A stretch of 64,000 nt of DNA, from contig CM050450.1 of the NCBI GenBank assembly GCA_027563935.2, positions 34,087,439-34,151,438 of the forward strand, given 5' to 3'. How positions within the stretch are numbered: the first letter of the stretch is position 1; each line of letters starts with the position of its first letter. This DNA is from Costus lasius (taxonomy: Eukaryota; Streptophyta; Magnoliopsida; Zingiberales; Costaceae). The notes beneath the pieces were generated by a model that was given only the letters and a program-made list of their open reading frames with translations, did no database searches and was not told the DNA's origin. Below, in pieces: positions 20,484 to 30,513 of this stretch. A program made the position numbers and the translations under genes.

Positions 20484-21545
20484 ATGGAGAACCAGAAATC
20501 ACTCAGGGACTATGCAGCCCCTAAACCACAGGAAATACACTTTAGCATCGCCAGACCAGCTATTGATGCTGATAATTTCGAAATCAATCCTGCTTTCTTG
20601 TCTATGATCCAGCAGAATCAGTTTGGAGGATCACCTATTGAAGACCCATATCAACATTTATATCTTTTTCTTGAATATTGTGATACCATTAAAATTAATG
20701 GAGTTTCTGACGATGCATTAAAACTAAGATTGTTTCCTTTTTCTCCTAGGGACCGAGCACGTTCTTGGCTACATTGTCGACCTACCAGTACCTTCACCAC
20801 ATGGGAACAACTATCAAATGCTTTCTTGATGAAGTACTTTCCACCTGGCAAAACCATCCAGTTGAGAAACCAAATTACAAGCTTTGCACAACAGGATGGT
20901 GAGACTTTCAGTGAGGCATGGGAGCGGTTCAACGAATTACAACAGAAGTGTCCTCACCATGGCCTTGAAAATTGGATTTTACTTCATACATTTTGTAATG
21001 GCTTACTTTATAATAACCGTCTGATTGTTTATGCTGTTCCAGGAGGAGCCCTCATGAGCAAAACAATCGAAGATGCTTCTACCCTACTTGAGGAGATGGC
21101 CCTGAATCTTAACCAGTGGGCTCCTGAAGAAGGAATGCTATATTGTCATCAACATGGTAAGAATGAGAATGAGGGATGACGAACCTTAACTGAAGAGGTA
21201 AATTCTTTTAGTGTAGAGTCAATGCTTGAGAAGTTTATGGCTAATCAAAATCAATTAATGACAAATCAAAATAAAGAGATTGAAGATCTTAAGGGATTGG
21301 TCAGTCATCTTACCTCTCAAATAGGATCCTTAGCTGCTTACAAAAAAACTCTAGAAGACCAAATACCTGAATTGGACCCTATGGAGCACTGTAATGCTAT
21401 CATCACTAGAAGTGGGAGACAATTAGAGGAACCCAAAGGGAAAGTTGTGAACGATGAAAAAGAGCCTAATGATGATCATGAAGAAGAATTATTGTTAGAA
21501 AAATCTTCTGTACATGAGCAGACCCAAGCTAGTTTGCCACCTTAA
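20484..21545 (+). pseudogene. gag: Ath-2B gag, interrupted by stops
   Basis: I place the start at the ATG opening MENQKSLRDYA, because the upstream part of the open frame is leader sequence. The N-terminal half is an Athila-type capsid region with a QNQFGGSP motif and DRARSWL, then a region rich in Q, N, K and E that can form a coiled coil (about 21225-21370). No complete zinc knuckle is seen. UGA at 21177 is TGG in Ath-2A, and UAA at 21543 is CAA there. The frame otherwise continues straight into protease. The product would form the particle shell; this copy cannot make it whole. Confidence 0.88.
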
Positions 21546-22320
21546 AAGGGTGATGAACCAAAAGGTGATGTGTCATGTCAGAATGATGTTTCTAAGCCTA
21601 ATTCTACTACACCACATAGGCCACCAATACCCTTTCCCCAAAGACTAGTGCAAGCAAAGTTAGACAAACCGTTTGGGAGATTTCTTGATATTTTGAAAAA
21701 GCTTTACATCAATATTCCATTTATTGAAGCTTTATCTCAAATGCCCACATATGCTAAATTTTTGAAAGAAATTTTGTCTAAAAAGAGAAAAATAGAGGAC
21801 TATGGTACTGTAGCTCTTACAGAAGAATGTAGTGCTATTATCCAAAACAAGTTGCCACTGAAATTAAAAGATCCAGGAAGTTTCTCTATACCTTGTTTTA
21901 TTGGGGGCATGACTTTTGACCGAGCCTTATGTGATTTAGGTGCTAGTGTGAGTCTAATGCCATTGTCTATTTGCAGGAAATTGGACATGGGAAAGCCTAA
22001 ACCAACTTCTATATCTTTGCAGCTCACCGATCATTCGGTTAAATACCCTGTAGGAATTCTTGAAGATGTGCCTATCCAAATAGGTAAATATTTCATCCTA
22101 GCAGATTTTGTAATTCTTGAGATGGAAGAAGATGCAAGAATCCCCATCATACTTGGTAGACCGTTCTTAGCCACATAAGGAGCACTTATTGATGTAAAGA
22201 ACGGTAAGCTTACACTTAACATTGGGGATGAAAGAATTGAGTATGACTTGAATGAAGCCATGAAAAACCCGTCAAATTCTAGATCTTGCTGTAGTATACA
22301 TGCTGTAGATGACATTGTCT
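21546..22320 (+). pseudogene. pol: Ath-2B protease region
   Basis: A conserved linker (PPIPFPQRLVQAKLDK) leads into a retropepsin-like domain with the active-site motif DLGASVSLMP near 21935 and the ILGRPFLAT flap-side motif near 22150. The enzyme would cut the Gag-Pol polyprotein. An in-frame UAA at 22176-22178 lies right after ILGRPFLAT, where Ath-2A reads on. The open part is continuous with gag in frame. Confidence 0.88.
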
Positions 22321-23590
22321 ATGATCTTAATAATTTATTTATTGAAACCTTTGAAATTGATTCTGATTTAGATTATGCTCTTGATTCTAAGGTAGAGACC
22401 AATTCTGAAATTGATGAATTATTAGATTGCAGTACTTGTGATAATGAAAAGAGTGAAGAAAGGAAAGCTCCAAAAGTAGAACTTAAAGCTTTACCTGATA
22501 ACCTTCGTTATGAATTTCTTGGTCCTGATTCTACTTACCCTGATATTGTTGATGCACAGCTTGGAAAAAGGGAAACTGATTTGCTTCTCAAGGAATTAAG
22601 GATTCATAGAAAGGTAATTGGGTACACAATTGATGACTTAAAGGGAATTAACCCTTCCTTCTGTATGCACAGGATCTTGATGGAAGAGGAACACAAGCCA
22701 CATGCAGATTTTCAAAGGAGACTTAACCCCTCTATGAAAGAAGTTGTGAAAAAGGAGGTTTTGAAATTACTTGATGCAGGTATTATATATCCTAGCGCTG
22801 ATAGTAAATGGGTAAGTTTTGTACATTGTGTTCCTAAGAAAAGAGGGGTAACTGTCATGAAAAATAAAGACAATGAATTAATTCCTGTTAGAACTGTAAC
22901 TAGTTGGCGCATGTGCATAGATTATAGAAAATTGAATGCTGCTACTAGGAAGGACCATTTTCCCTTACCTTTTATTGATCAAATGGTTGAAAGGCTTACG
23001 AACCATTCTCACTTTTGTTTCTTAGATGGATACTATGGATTTTTTCAAATTCCTATACATCCCGATGACCAAGATAAGACCACCTTCACTTGCCCGTATG
23101 GTACTTTTGCATATAGGAGAATGTCTTTTGGTCTATGCAATGCTCCTGCTAGTTTTCAGAGATGTATGATGGCTATTTATTCTGATTTTATTGATGACTT
23201 CATGGATGTTTTTATGGATGATTTCTCTATATATGGTTCTTCTTTTGATGATTGTTTGGCTAACCTATCTCGAGTTTTGTAGCGGTGTGAAGAAACTAAT
23301 ATTGTGCTTAACTGGGAAAAATGTCATTTCATGGTTAGGCAAGGGATTGTTTTGGGGCACTTGATTTCAGAAAGAGGGATTGAAGTTGATAAAGCCAAAG
23401 TTGAGGTGATAGAAAAATTAGAGCCGCCCACTACAGTGAAGGAGGTCCAAAGCTTCCTAGGACATGTGGGGTTCTACCAGCGATTCATCAAGGATTTTTC
23501 TAAACTTCCTAGACCTCTTACAAATTTACTTTGTAAAGATGTTAAATTTTTTTTAATGAGGATTGTTTATCTGCTTTTCAAGATTTGAAG
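22321..23590 (+). pseudogene. pol: Ath-2B reverse transcriptase
   Basis: Ty3-type RT copies element RNA into DNA. Visible are the KHxPHADFQRRLNP entry region, VPKKRGVTV, WRMCIDYRKLN, FLDGYYGFFQIPIHP with the first catalytic Asp, FGLCNAPASFQR, and FMDD (about 23213-23224) with the other two. UAG at 23280-23282 is CAG in Ath-2A. A one-base loss in a T run at about 23550 then shifts the frame before the connection domain. Domain motifs are intact but the polyprotein is not. Confidence 0.9.
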
Positions 23591-24000
23591 AAAGCCTTGG
23601 TTTCAGCGCCTATCATCCAACCTCCAGATTGGGATTTACCCTTCGAGCTTATGTGTGATGCCAGTGATTATGCAATAGGAGCAATTTTGGGACAGGATGG
23701 GAGAAAAAACTTTATGTTATTCATTATGCTAGCAGGACTTTAGATGAGACACAGAGGAATTACACCACCACTAAGAAGGAACTTTTAGCTGTAGTGTTTG
23801 CCTTTGATAAATTTAGATCATACTTGATTAACTCTAAAGTAGTGGTGTACACTGATCATGCAGCTGTGAGATACTTAATGCAGAAAAAGGATAGTAAACC
23901 AAGCTTGCTCAGATGGATTTTACTCTTGCAGGAGTTTGATTTGGAAATTAACGACAAAAAGAGGTCAGAAAACTTTATTGCAGATCATCTTTCAAGGATA
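23591..24000 (+). pseudogene. pol: Ath-2B RNase H
   Basis: RT-associated RNase H with [14 protein letters not shown] (first Asp), the [15 protein letters not shown] region (Glu), [13 protein letters not shown] (second Asp) and a closing ADHLSR. It would remove the RNA template and make the plus-strand primer. It is readable only after the upstream frameshift near 23550, and a further small indel near 23700 changes frame again. Ath-3 sits in this domain of Ath-2A, just before the TDHAAV motif. Confidence 0.88.
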
Positions 24001-25375
24001 ATGGTGAATACTGAAAAGAATGATATAATCAATGATTCCTTCCCTGAGCAACAACTCCTGACCATTGAACAAATCAGAGCCCCTTGGTATGCTGACATAG
24101 TGAATTATCTTGTAGCTAATGTTTTTCCTCCTGATTTGAGTTACCAAAGAAGGAAGAGATTCTTAGCTGAGGTAAAGCACTATTTTTGGGATGAGCCTTA
24201 TGTGTTTAGAAGATGTGCAGATGGTATTTTTAGAAGATGTATACTTGAAGAGGAAATCACAAATATATTGTTTCAATGTCATGGATCCTCATATGGTGGT
24301 CATGCCGGTACTGAGAAAACTGCTTTCAAAGTGTTGCAATCAGGATTTTACTGGCCTTCTATTTTTAAAGATGCTAGAAACTTTGTTTCATCATATGATA
24401 GGTGCCAGAAGACATGAGATGCCACTGTCTAATATTCTTGAGGTTGAGATATTTGATGTTTGGGGGATCGACTTCATGGGACCTTTTCCATCGTCTGGAG
24501 GTAACAAATACATTCTTGTGGTAGTTGATTATATTTCATAGTGGGTTGAAGCACTTGCTTCTCCTACTAATGATTCCAGAGTTGTTGTTAAACTATTCAA
24601 AAAGATTATCTTTCCAAGGTTTGGGACACCCCAAGTTGTGATTAGTGATGGAGGCTCACATTTCATAGAGCATAAGTTTTCAGCCTTACTTAGAAAGTAT
24701 AGGGTAAATCATAGAGTTGCAACACCTTATCACCCCCAAACCAGTGGACAAGTTGAAATATCAAATAGAGAAATAAAAGAGATTTTAGAAAAGATAGTGT
24801 CACGCACCAGGAAAGATTGGGCATTCAAACTTGATGATGCACTGTGGGCCTATCGAACTGCTTTTAAAACACCAATAGGTATGTCTCCCTTTCAATTGGT
24901 TTACAGCAAATCTTGTCATCTACCCGTAGAGATTGAGCATAAGGCGTTCTGGGCAATCAAAGCACTCAATTTTGACTTAAAGAACGCGGGTGAAAAATGG
25001 AGATTACAGTTAAACGAGCTAGATGAGATTAGACTCTCTGCATATGAAAATGCAAAAATTTACAAGGAGTGGACTAAAAGATGGCACGATCGACACATTT
25101 TCAGAAGAGAATTCCAACCAGGTGACTTTGTTCTTTTATTCAATTCTAGATTGAGACTTTTTCCTGGAAAACTTAAATCTCGATGGTCTAGGCATTTTCA
25201 GGTGAAGAAAACTTATCCCTATGCAGCCGTGGATATCTAGAGTGAGGAAATAGGAGATTTTAAGGTTAATGGTCAAAGGTTGAAATATTATTATCAAGAG
25301 GAGCAAATTGAAGAAAAGGAAAAGTTTTACCTTGATAAACCACGATCAAATCTGAGGGCAGAACGGTCAAGCTAA
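24001..25375 (+). pseudogene. pol: Ath-2B integrase
   Basis: The zinc domain shows [10 protein letters not shown] with two His, but its first Cys is Tyr (SSYDRCQ near 24400). A 20-bp deletion between CAGAAG repeats follows and shifts the frame. The catalytic core keeps Asp in GIDFMGPF, Asp in ISDGGSHF and Glu in GQVEISNRE. The C-terminal part keeps [11 protein letters not shown]. Stops are UAG at 24539 and at 25238 (TGG in Ath-2A). Integrase would insert the DNA copy into the genome. No chromodomain is seen, as expected for Athila. Confidence 0.9.
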
Positions 25376-26503
25376 AAACCTTTAAATTAGCGCTTCTTGG
25401 GAGGCAACCCAAGCACTCTTTCTTTAGTTTATTCTCATTTACTTTTCTGTATTTTTACTTCTGTTTTTAGAACTTCTCTTTTCGTAGGGAAAATCAAATT
25501 TGGCGTAAATTACGGGGAGATTGGATCAGATGTTGATAAGCAAAACTTTGTGAGTATCCCTTTTTCCTCACTTCTTTGAAATTCATCTTCCCCATCGATG
25601 TTTCGTCTTCCAAACTTCCTGTGCCCGCTGCTTTCTGATCATTTTTCTGTAGATAAAATGATTCTCTTGATGACGGATGAATTCATGCCTGTGATTAGAT
25701 CTAGATCTACCATGTCGAATTTATTTCTTTAATATATATCTACTTTTGAAATTTTTCATTAATTGATGAATGAGATTTTAGATGGATATATTGTTTGAAA
25801 ATTTTGATTTGAAAGTGAAACTACTTGTTAAATAAAATTAGCATATGAGTGTAATTTTGAATTGATGTCAATTGATTAGTCTAGTTAATGTTTAGTCTAT
25901 TTGCTATTTGTTGGGAAGAAAGAATCCAAGATCCAAAAATAGTGAGTGACTCCCCTACTTGGCACTGTGTAAAATTGACAGTGGTACCGAAGATATGGGT
26001 TGAAGTATGAGAAGAAAAAAAAATTTAGAGAGAAAGAAAAAGAAAATGATTCCTCTACTTGGCACTATGTAAAATTGACAGTGGTACCTAAGACAAGAGT
26101 TGAAGTCCCAACTAAAAAGTGTGTATCTATGTGGGTACATGCCATCATAAACACAAAAAGAATAAAAAGAAAATGAAGAAAAGGAAAATTTTGAGTGGAA
26201 AAAGATTTTGGAAATCTTATTCATGTAAACAAAGGTATGATAGATTTAAACTGAAACTTGGGTGAATTCATGAAACTGAGATTCTGCCTTTTATACAAAT
26301 TGCAAAGTTTTATTTGATTAAGCTGTGGATCTTGAGGATTAAATTCGAAAGATGATATATCTATTTAAAATTTTATGAAGCAATTGGTGAAATTTTTTAT
26401 CGGTGATTGTATTCTAGAAATTTATTCCCCACGAGAAAATCTTTTCCTTTGATCAATTTTTGATTTTTGCTTGAGGACAAGCAAAGTTTGAGCCTTATGT
26501 GTT
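25376..26503 (+). other. Ath-2B 3' tail with conserved hairpins
   Basis: About 1.1 kb without a 3' ORF. A hairpin CTTGGG-AGGCAA-CCCAAG lies at 25396-25413. Two stem-loops follow at 25963-25983 (CACTGT/ACAGTG) and 26063-26083. A TTGCTT-GAGGAC-AAGCAA hairpin at 26467-26484 precedes the LTR. All have counterparts in Ath-1b and Ath-3. Confidence 0.8.
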
Positions 26504-27805
26504 TGATGACACCAAAATTTATAGTAAATTTTGTGCCATTTGATAGATGTTTTTGTGTCATATTTACACTCTTTGCTTAATTTTATGCCTTTTTATTCAA
26601 ATACTGCGGAATCTACACTCTTTTTGGTTTTTGATGATTTTCAGGTAAAAAGACATAATTTTCAAGCGTTTTCAAGCAATTCCAGATGCATGAATGAACT
26701 CCCACCATCAATAGAAGATTGCATGTCAAATTTCATGAAGCTTGGAACTTCATACCAAAATACGGCAGAGCCGTAATCTATATTACGGTACCGTATTTTC
26801 ACAGCTACCGTAATATCAAGAGCACTGCCGTAATTTTGAATTTTTTTTATCCAAAAAGTTTTTCAAAAATTATGGCACTACCGTAAGGAATATCACGGGC
26901 CGTAATTGCAGTCTATTTTTTTGCCCGAGAGATTTACAGATTTTACGGCAGGGCCGTAATCATTTTCACGGTACCGTATTGTGGCGCGTTTTCGACCCGA
27001 GAAATTTGAAGAAAATATGGTACTGCCGTAAGTAATTTTATGGTACTGTAATTCTGGTCGAATCCTATATAGAAAAACTTAAAGAAAATACGGCAGTGTC
27101 GTAACAAAAACCACGGCCGTAATTCTATTATGAACATGCGATTTTCATGGACTTTTTGAAGATTGATTTTTGCGCGATCGATTGTGGACGATCCAGGCCA
27201 TAATTCGAAGACCGGTAAGAAGCAAAAGGAGAGCTTTTCGCGAGGAGAAGACACAGACACCAAAAGCCCTAATTTGCATCCACTGTCGGGAGAGAAATCG
27301 AGTTTCACGCCGCCGCCTTAGGTTTTCCCGCCAGGAAGTGTACAACGCTTCTCCGGCTGTGAAATTTGAGGGGAAGCTTCGCCGGAAAGAGGAGACGATA
27401 CCCCAGAAGTTTCAGAGAGAAAGGATCTCGATCAGAGGAGAAATCAACAAAAGCTTGCCGCCGGCACTGTTCACGCGTGGAAATTACGGTTGTAATTTGC
27501 ATTACAGCCGTGTGGTCATTTGTTTTTCCCCTCTTTCTTGATTTCCTACACTTTGATACTATGAATTATTGTAATCTTTCATCCATGCTAGCTTAAACCT
27601 TTTATGGGACATGGGGGAGTAATTCCCTTTGATTTCTTAATGACTAGATAAATTTTTCATTACTTCGTCACGTATAATTTTAGCATGATAATTCTACTTA
27701 TGTGATAATTGCTCTTTAATTCTCCATAGATTCATGTTATTGATTATGTTTTAGAGTTTTTGCAATAGACCAAAAGGTGACTTGCTTGAGAACTTGGAAC
27801 CCTAG
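26504..27805 (+). repeat. Ath-2B 3' LTR, truncated
   Basis: It starts TGATGACACC, carries the palindrome array at 26760-27123, and stops after GGAACCCTAG, where gag sequence begins. The stem-loop cluster and LTR end are missing. It groups with the 9261 LTR, for example in sharing CATTTGATAGATG near its start. Confidence 0.9.
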
Positions 27806-28297
27806 TATTGTCATCAATATGGTAAGAATGAGAATGAAGGATGGCGAACCTTGACTGAAGAGGTAAATTCTTTTAGTGTAAAGTCTATGCTTGAGAAGTT
27901 TATGGCTAATCAAAATCAATTAATGACAAATCAAAATAAAGAGATTGAAGATCTTAGGGGATTGGTCAGTCATCTTACCTCTCAAATAGGATCCTTAGCT
28001 GCTTACAAAAAAATTCTAGAAAATCAAATACCTGAATTGGACCCTAGGGAGCACTGTAATGCTATCATCACTAGAAGTGGGAGACAATTAGAGGAAACCA
28101 AAGGGAAAGTTGTGAATGATGAAAAAGAGCCTAATGATGATCATGATGAAGAATTAGAGTTAGAAAAATCTTCTGTACATGAGTAGACCCAAGCTAGTTT
28201 GCCACCTCAAAAGGGTGATGAACCAAAAGGTGATGTGTCATGTCAAAATGATGTTTCTAAGCCTAATTCTAATACACCACATAGGCCACCTATACCC
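27806..28297 (+). pseudogene. gag: Ath-2A gag, C-terminal part
   Basis: It begins mid-gag at the position equal to 21145 of Ath-2B, so the capsid N-terminus is gone. The coiled-coil stretch (MLEKFMANQNQLM) and the acidic linker are present. UAG at 28184-28186 is CAG in Ath-2B. A one-base loss near 28298 breaks the frame into protease. Confidence 0.85.
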
Positions 28298-28960
28298 TTC
28301 CCCAGAGACTAGTGCAAGCAAAGTTAGACAAACAGTTTGGAAGATTTCTTGATATTTTGAAAAAGCTTTACATCGATATTCCATTTACTAAAGCTTTATC
28401 TCAAATGCCCACATATGCTAAATTTTTGAAAGAAATTTTGTCTAACAAGAGAAAAATAGAGGACGATGGTACTGTGGCTCTTACTAAAGAATGTAGTGCT
28501 ATTATCCAAAATAAGTTGCCACCGAAATTAAAAGATCAGATAGTTTCTCTATACCTTGTTTTATTGGGGGCATGGCTTTTGACCGAGCCTTATGTGATTT
28601 AGGTGCTAGTGTGAGTCTAATGCCATTGTCTATTTGTAGGAAATTGGACATGGGAGAGCCTAAACCGACTTCTATATCTTTGCAGCTCGCCGATCGTTCA
28701 GTTAAATACCCTGTAGGAATTCTTGAAGATGTGCCTATCCAAATAGGTAAATATTTCATCCCAGTAGATTTTGTAATTCTTGAGATGGAAGAAGATGCAA
28801 GAATCCCCATCATACTTGGTAGACCGTTCTTAGCCACAGCAGGCGCACTTATTGATGTAAAAAATGGTAAGCTTACACTTAACATTGAGGATGAAAGAAT
28901 TGAGTATGACTTGAATGAAGCCATAAAAAACCCATCAAATTCTAGATCTTGCTGTAGTAT
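28298..28960 (+). pseudogene. pol: Ath-2A protease region
   Basis: The same domain as in Ath-2B: linker, DLGASVSLMP near 28600 and ILGRPFLAT followed by AGALIDV, which is open here. A one-base indel near 28538 splits it. The two copies differ by scattered substitutions over this stretch. Confidence 0.85.
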
Positions 28961-30240
28961 ACATGTTGTAGATGACATTGTCTATGATCTTAATGATTTA
29001 TTTATTAAAACCTCTGAAATTGATTCTGATTTAGATTCTGCTCTTGATTCTAAATTACAGACTAATTCTGAAATTGATGAATTATTAGATTGTAGTACTT
29101 GTGATAATGAAAAGAGTGAAGAAAAGAAAGACCCAAAAGTAGAACTTAAAGCTTTACCTAATAACCTTCATTATGAATTTCTTGGTCCTGATTCTACTTA
29201 CCCTGTTATTGTTGACGCACAGCTTGGAAAAAAGGGAAACAGATTTACTTCTCAAAGAATTAAGGGTTCATAGAAAGGTAATTGGGTACACAATTGATGA
29301 CTTAAAGGGAATTAACCCTTCCTTTGTATGCACAGGATTTTGATGGAAGAGGAACACAAGCCACATGCAGATTTTCAAAGGAGACTTAACCCCTCTATGA
29401 AAGAAGTAGTGAAAAAGGAGGTTTTGAAATTACTTGATGCAGGTATTATCTATCCTATCTCTGATAGTAAATGGGTAAGTTTTGTACATTGTGTTCCTAA
29501 GAAAAGAGGGGTAACTGTCATGGAAAATAAAGACAATGAATTAATTCCTGTTAGAACTATAACTAGTTGGCGCATGTGCATAGATTATAGAAAATTGAAT
29601 GCTACTACTAGGAAGGACCATTTTCCTTTTCCTTTTATTGATCAAATGGTTGAAAGGCTTGCGAACCATTCTCACTTTTGTTTCTTAGATGGATACTCTG
29701 GATTTTTTTCAAATTCCTATACATCCTGATGACCAAGATAAGACCACTTTCACTTGCCCATATTGTACCCTTGCATATAGGAGAATGTCTTTTGGTCTAT
29801 GCAATGCTCCTGCTACTTTTCAGAGATGTATGATGCTATTTTTTTTTGATTTTATTGAGGACTTTATGGAAGTTTTTATGGATGATTTCTCTGTATATGG
29901 TTCTTCCTTTGATGATTGTTTAGCTAACTTATCTCGAGTTTTGCAGCGGTGTGAAGAAACTAACCTTGTGCTTAATTGGGAAAAATGTCATTTCATGGTT
30001 AAGCAAGAGATAGTTTTGGGGCACTTGATTTCAGAGAGAGGAATTGAAGTTGACAAGGCCAAAGTTGAGGTGATAGAGAAATTAGAGCCGCCCACTACAG
30101 TAAAGGTGGTCCGGAGCTTTCTAGGACATGCAGAGTTCTACCGGCGATTCATCAAGGATTTCTCTAAGCTTGCTAGACCTCTTACAAATTTACTTTGTAA
30201 AAATGTTAATTTTCTTTTGATGAGGACTGTTTATTTGCTT
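28961..30240 (+). pseudogene. pol: Ath-2A reverse transcriptase
   Basis: The motifs are as in Ath-2B, with FLDGYSGFF and FMDDFSVYG. Frame breaks are an extra A near 29232, a lost base near 29323, an extra T in the run near 29703, and a one-base loss near 30215 at the same place as in Ath-2B. UAG near 30357 replaces CAG of Ath-2B. Confidence 0.87.
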
Positions 30241-30513
30241 TTTAGGAATTAAGGAAAGCTTTGGTTTCAGCACTTATCATTCAGCCTCCAGATTGGGATT
30301 TGCCTTTTGAGCTCATGTGTGATGCCAGTGATTATGCAATAGGAACAGTTTTGGGATAGAGAAAAGAGAAAAAGCCTTATGTTATTCATTATGCTAGCAG
30401 GACTTTGGATGAGACACAAAGGAATTACACTACCACTGAGAAGGATCTTTTAGCTGTAGTGTTTGCCTTTGATAAATTTAGATCATACTTGATTAACTCC
30501 AAAGTGGTGGGGT
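30241..30513 (+). pseudogene. pol: Ath-2A RNase H, part before Ath-3
   Basis: It reads [14 protein letters not shown], then the NYTTTEKDLLAVVFA region and SYLINSKVV, and is then cut by the Ath-3 LTR. The coding sequence resumes at 38663 with the second Asp motif. Confidence 0.88.

Larger units (their letters stand above)
9261..27805 (+). mobile_element. Athila family-2 element Ath-2B, nested in Ath-2A
   Basis: LTR at 9261-9426 plus 18617-20310 (split by Cop-1), primer-binding site, gag-pol at 20484-25375, 3' tail and a truncated LTR at 26504-27805. The 5' edge lacks the first TGA of TGATGACACC. The 3' LTR is cut after 1302 bp and joined directly to Ath-2A gag. One deletion therefore removed the LTR end and the neighbouring host-element sequence, and no target duplication survives. 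Confidence 0.85.
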
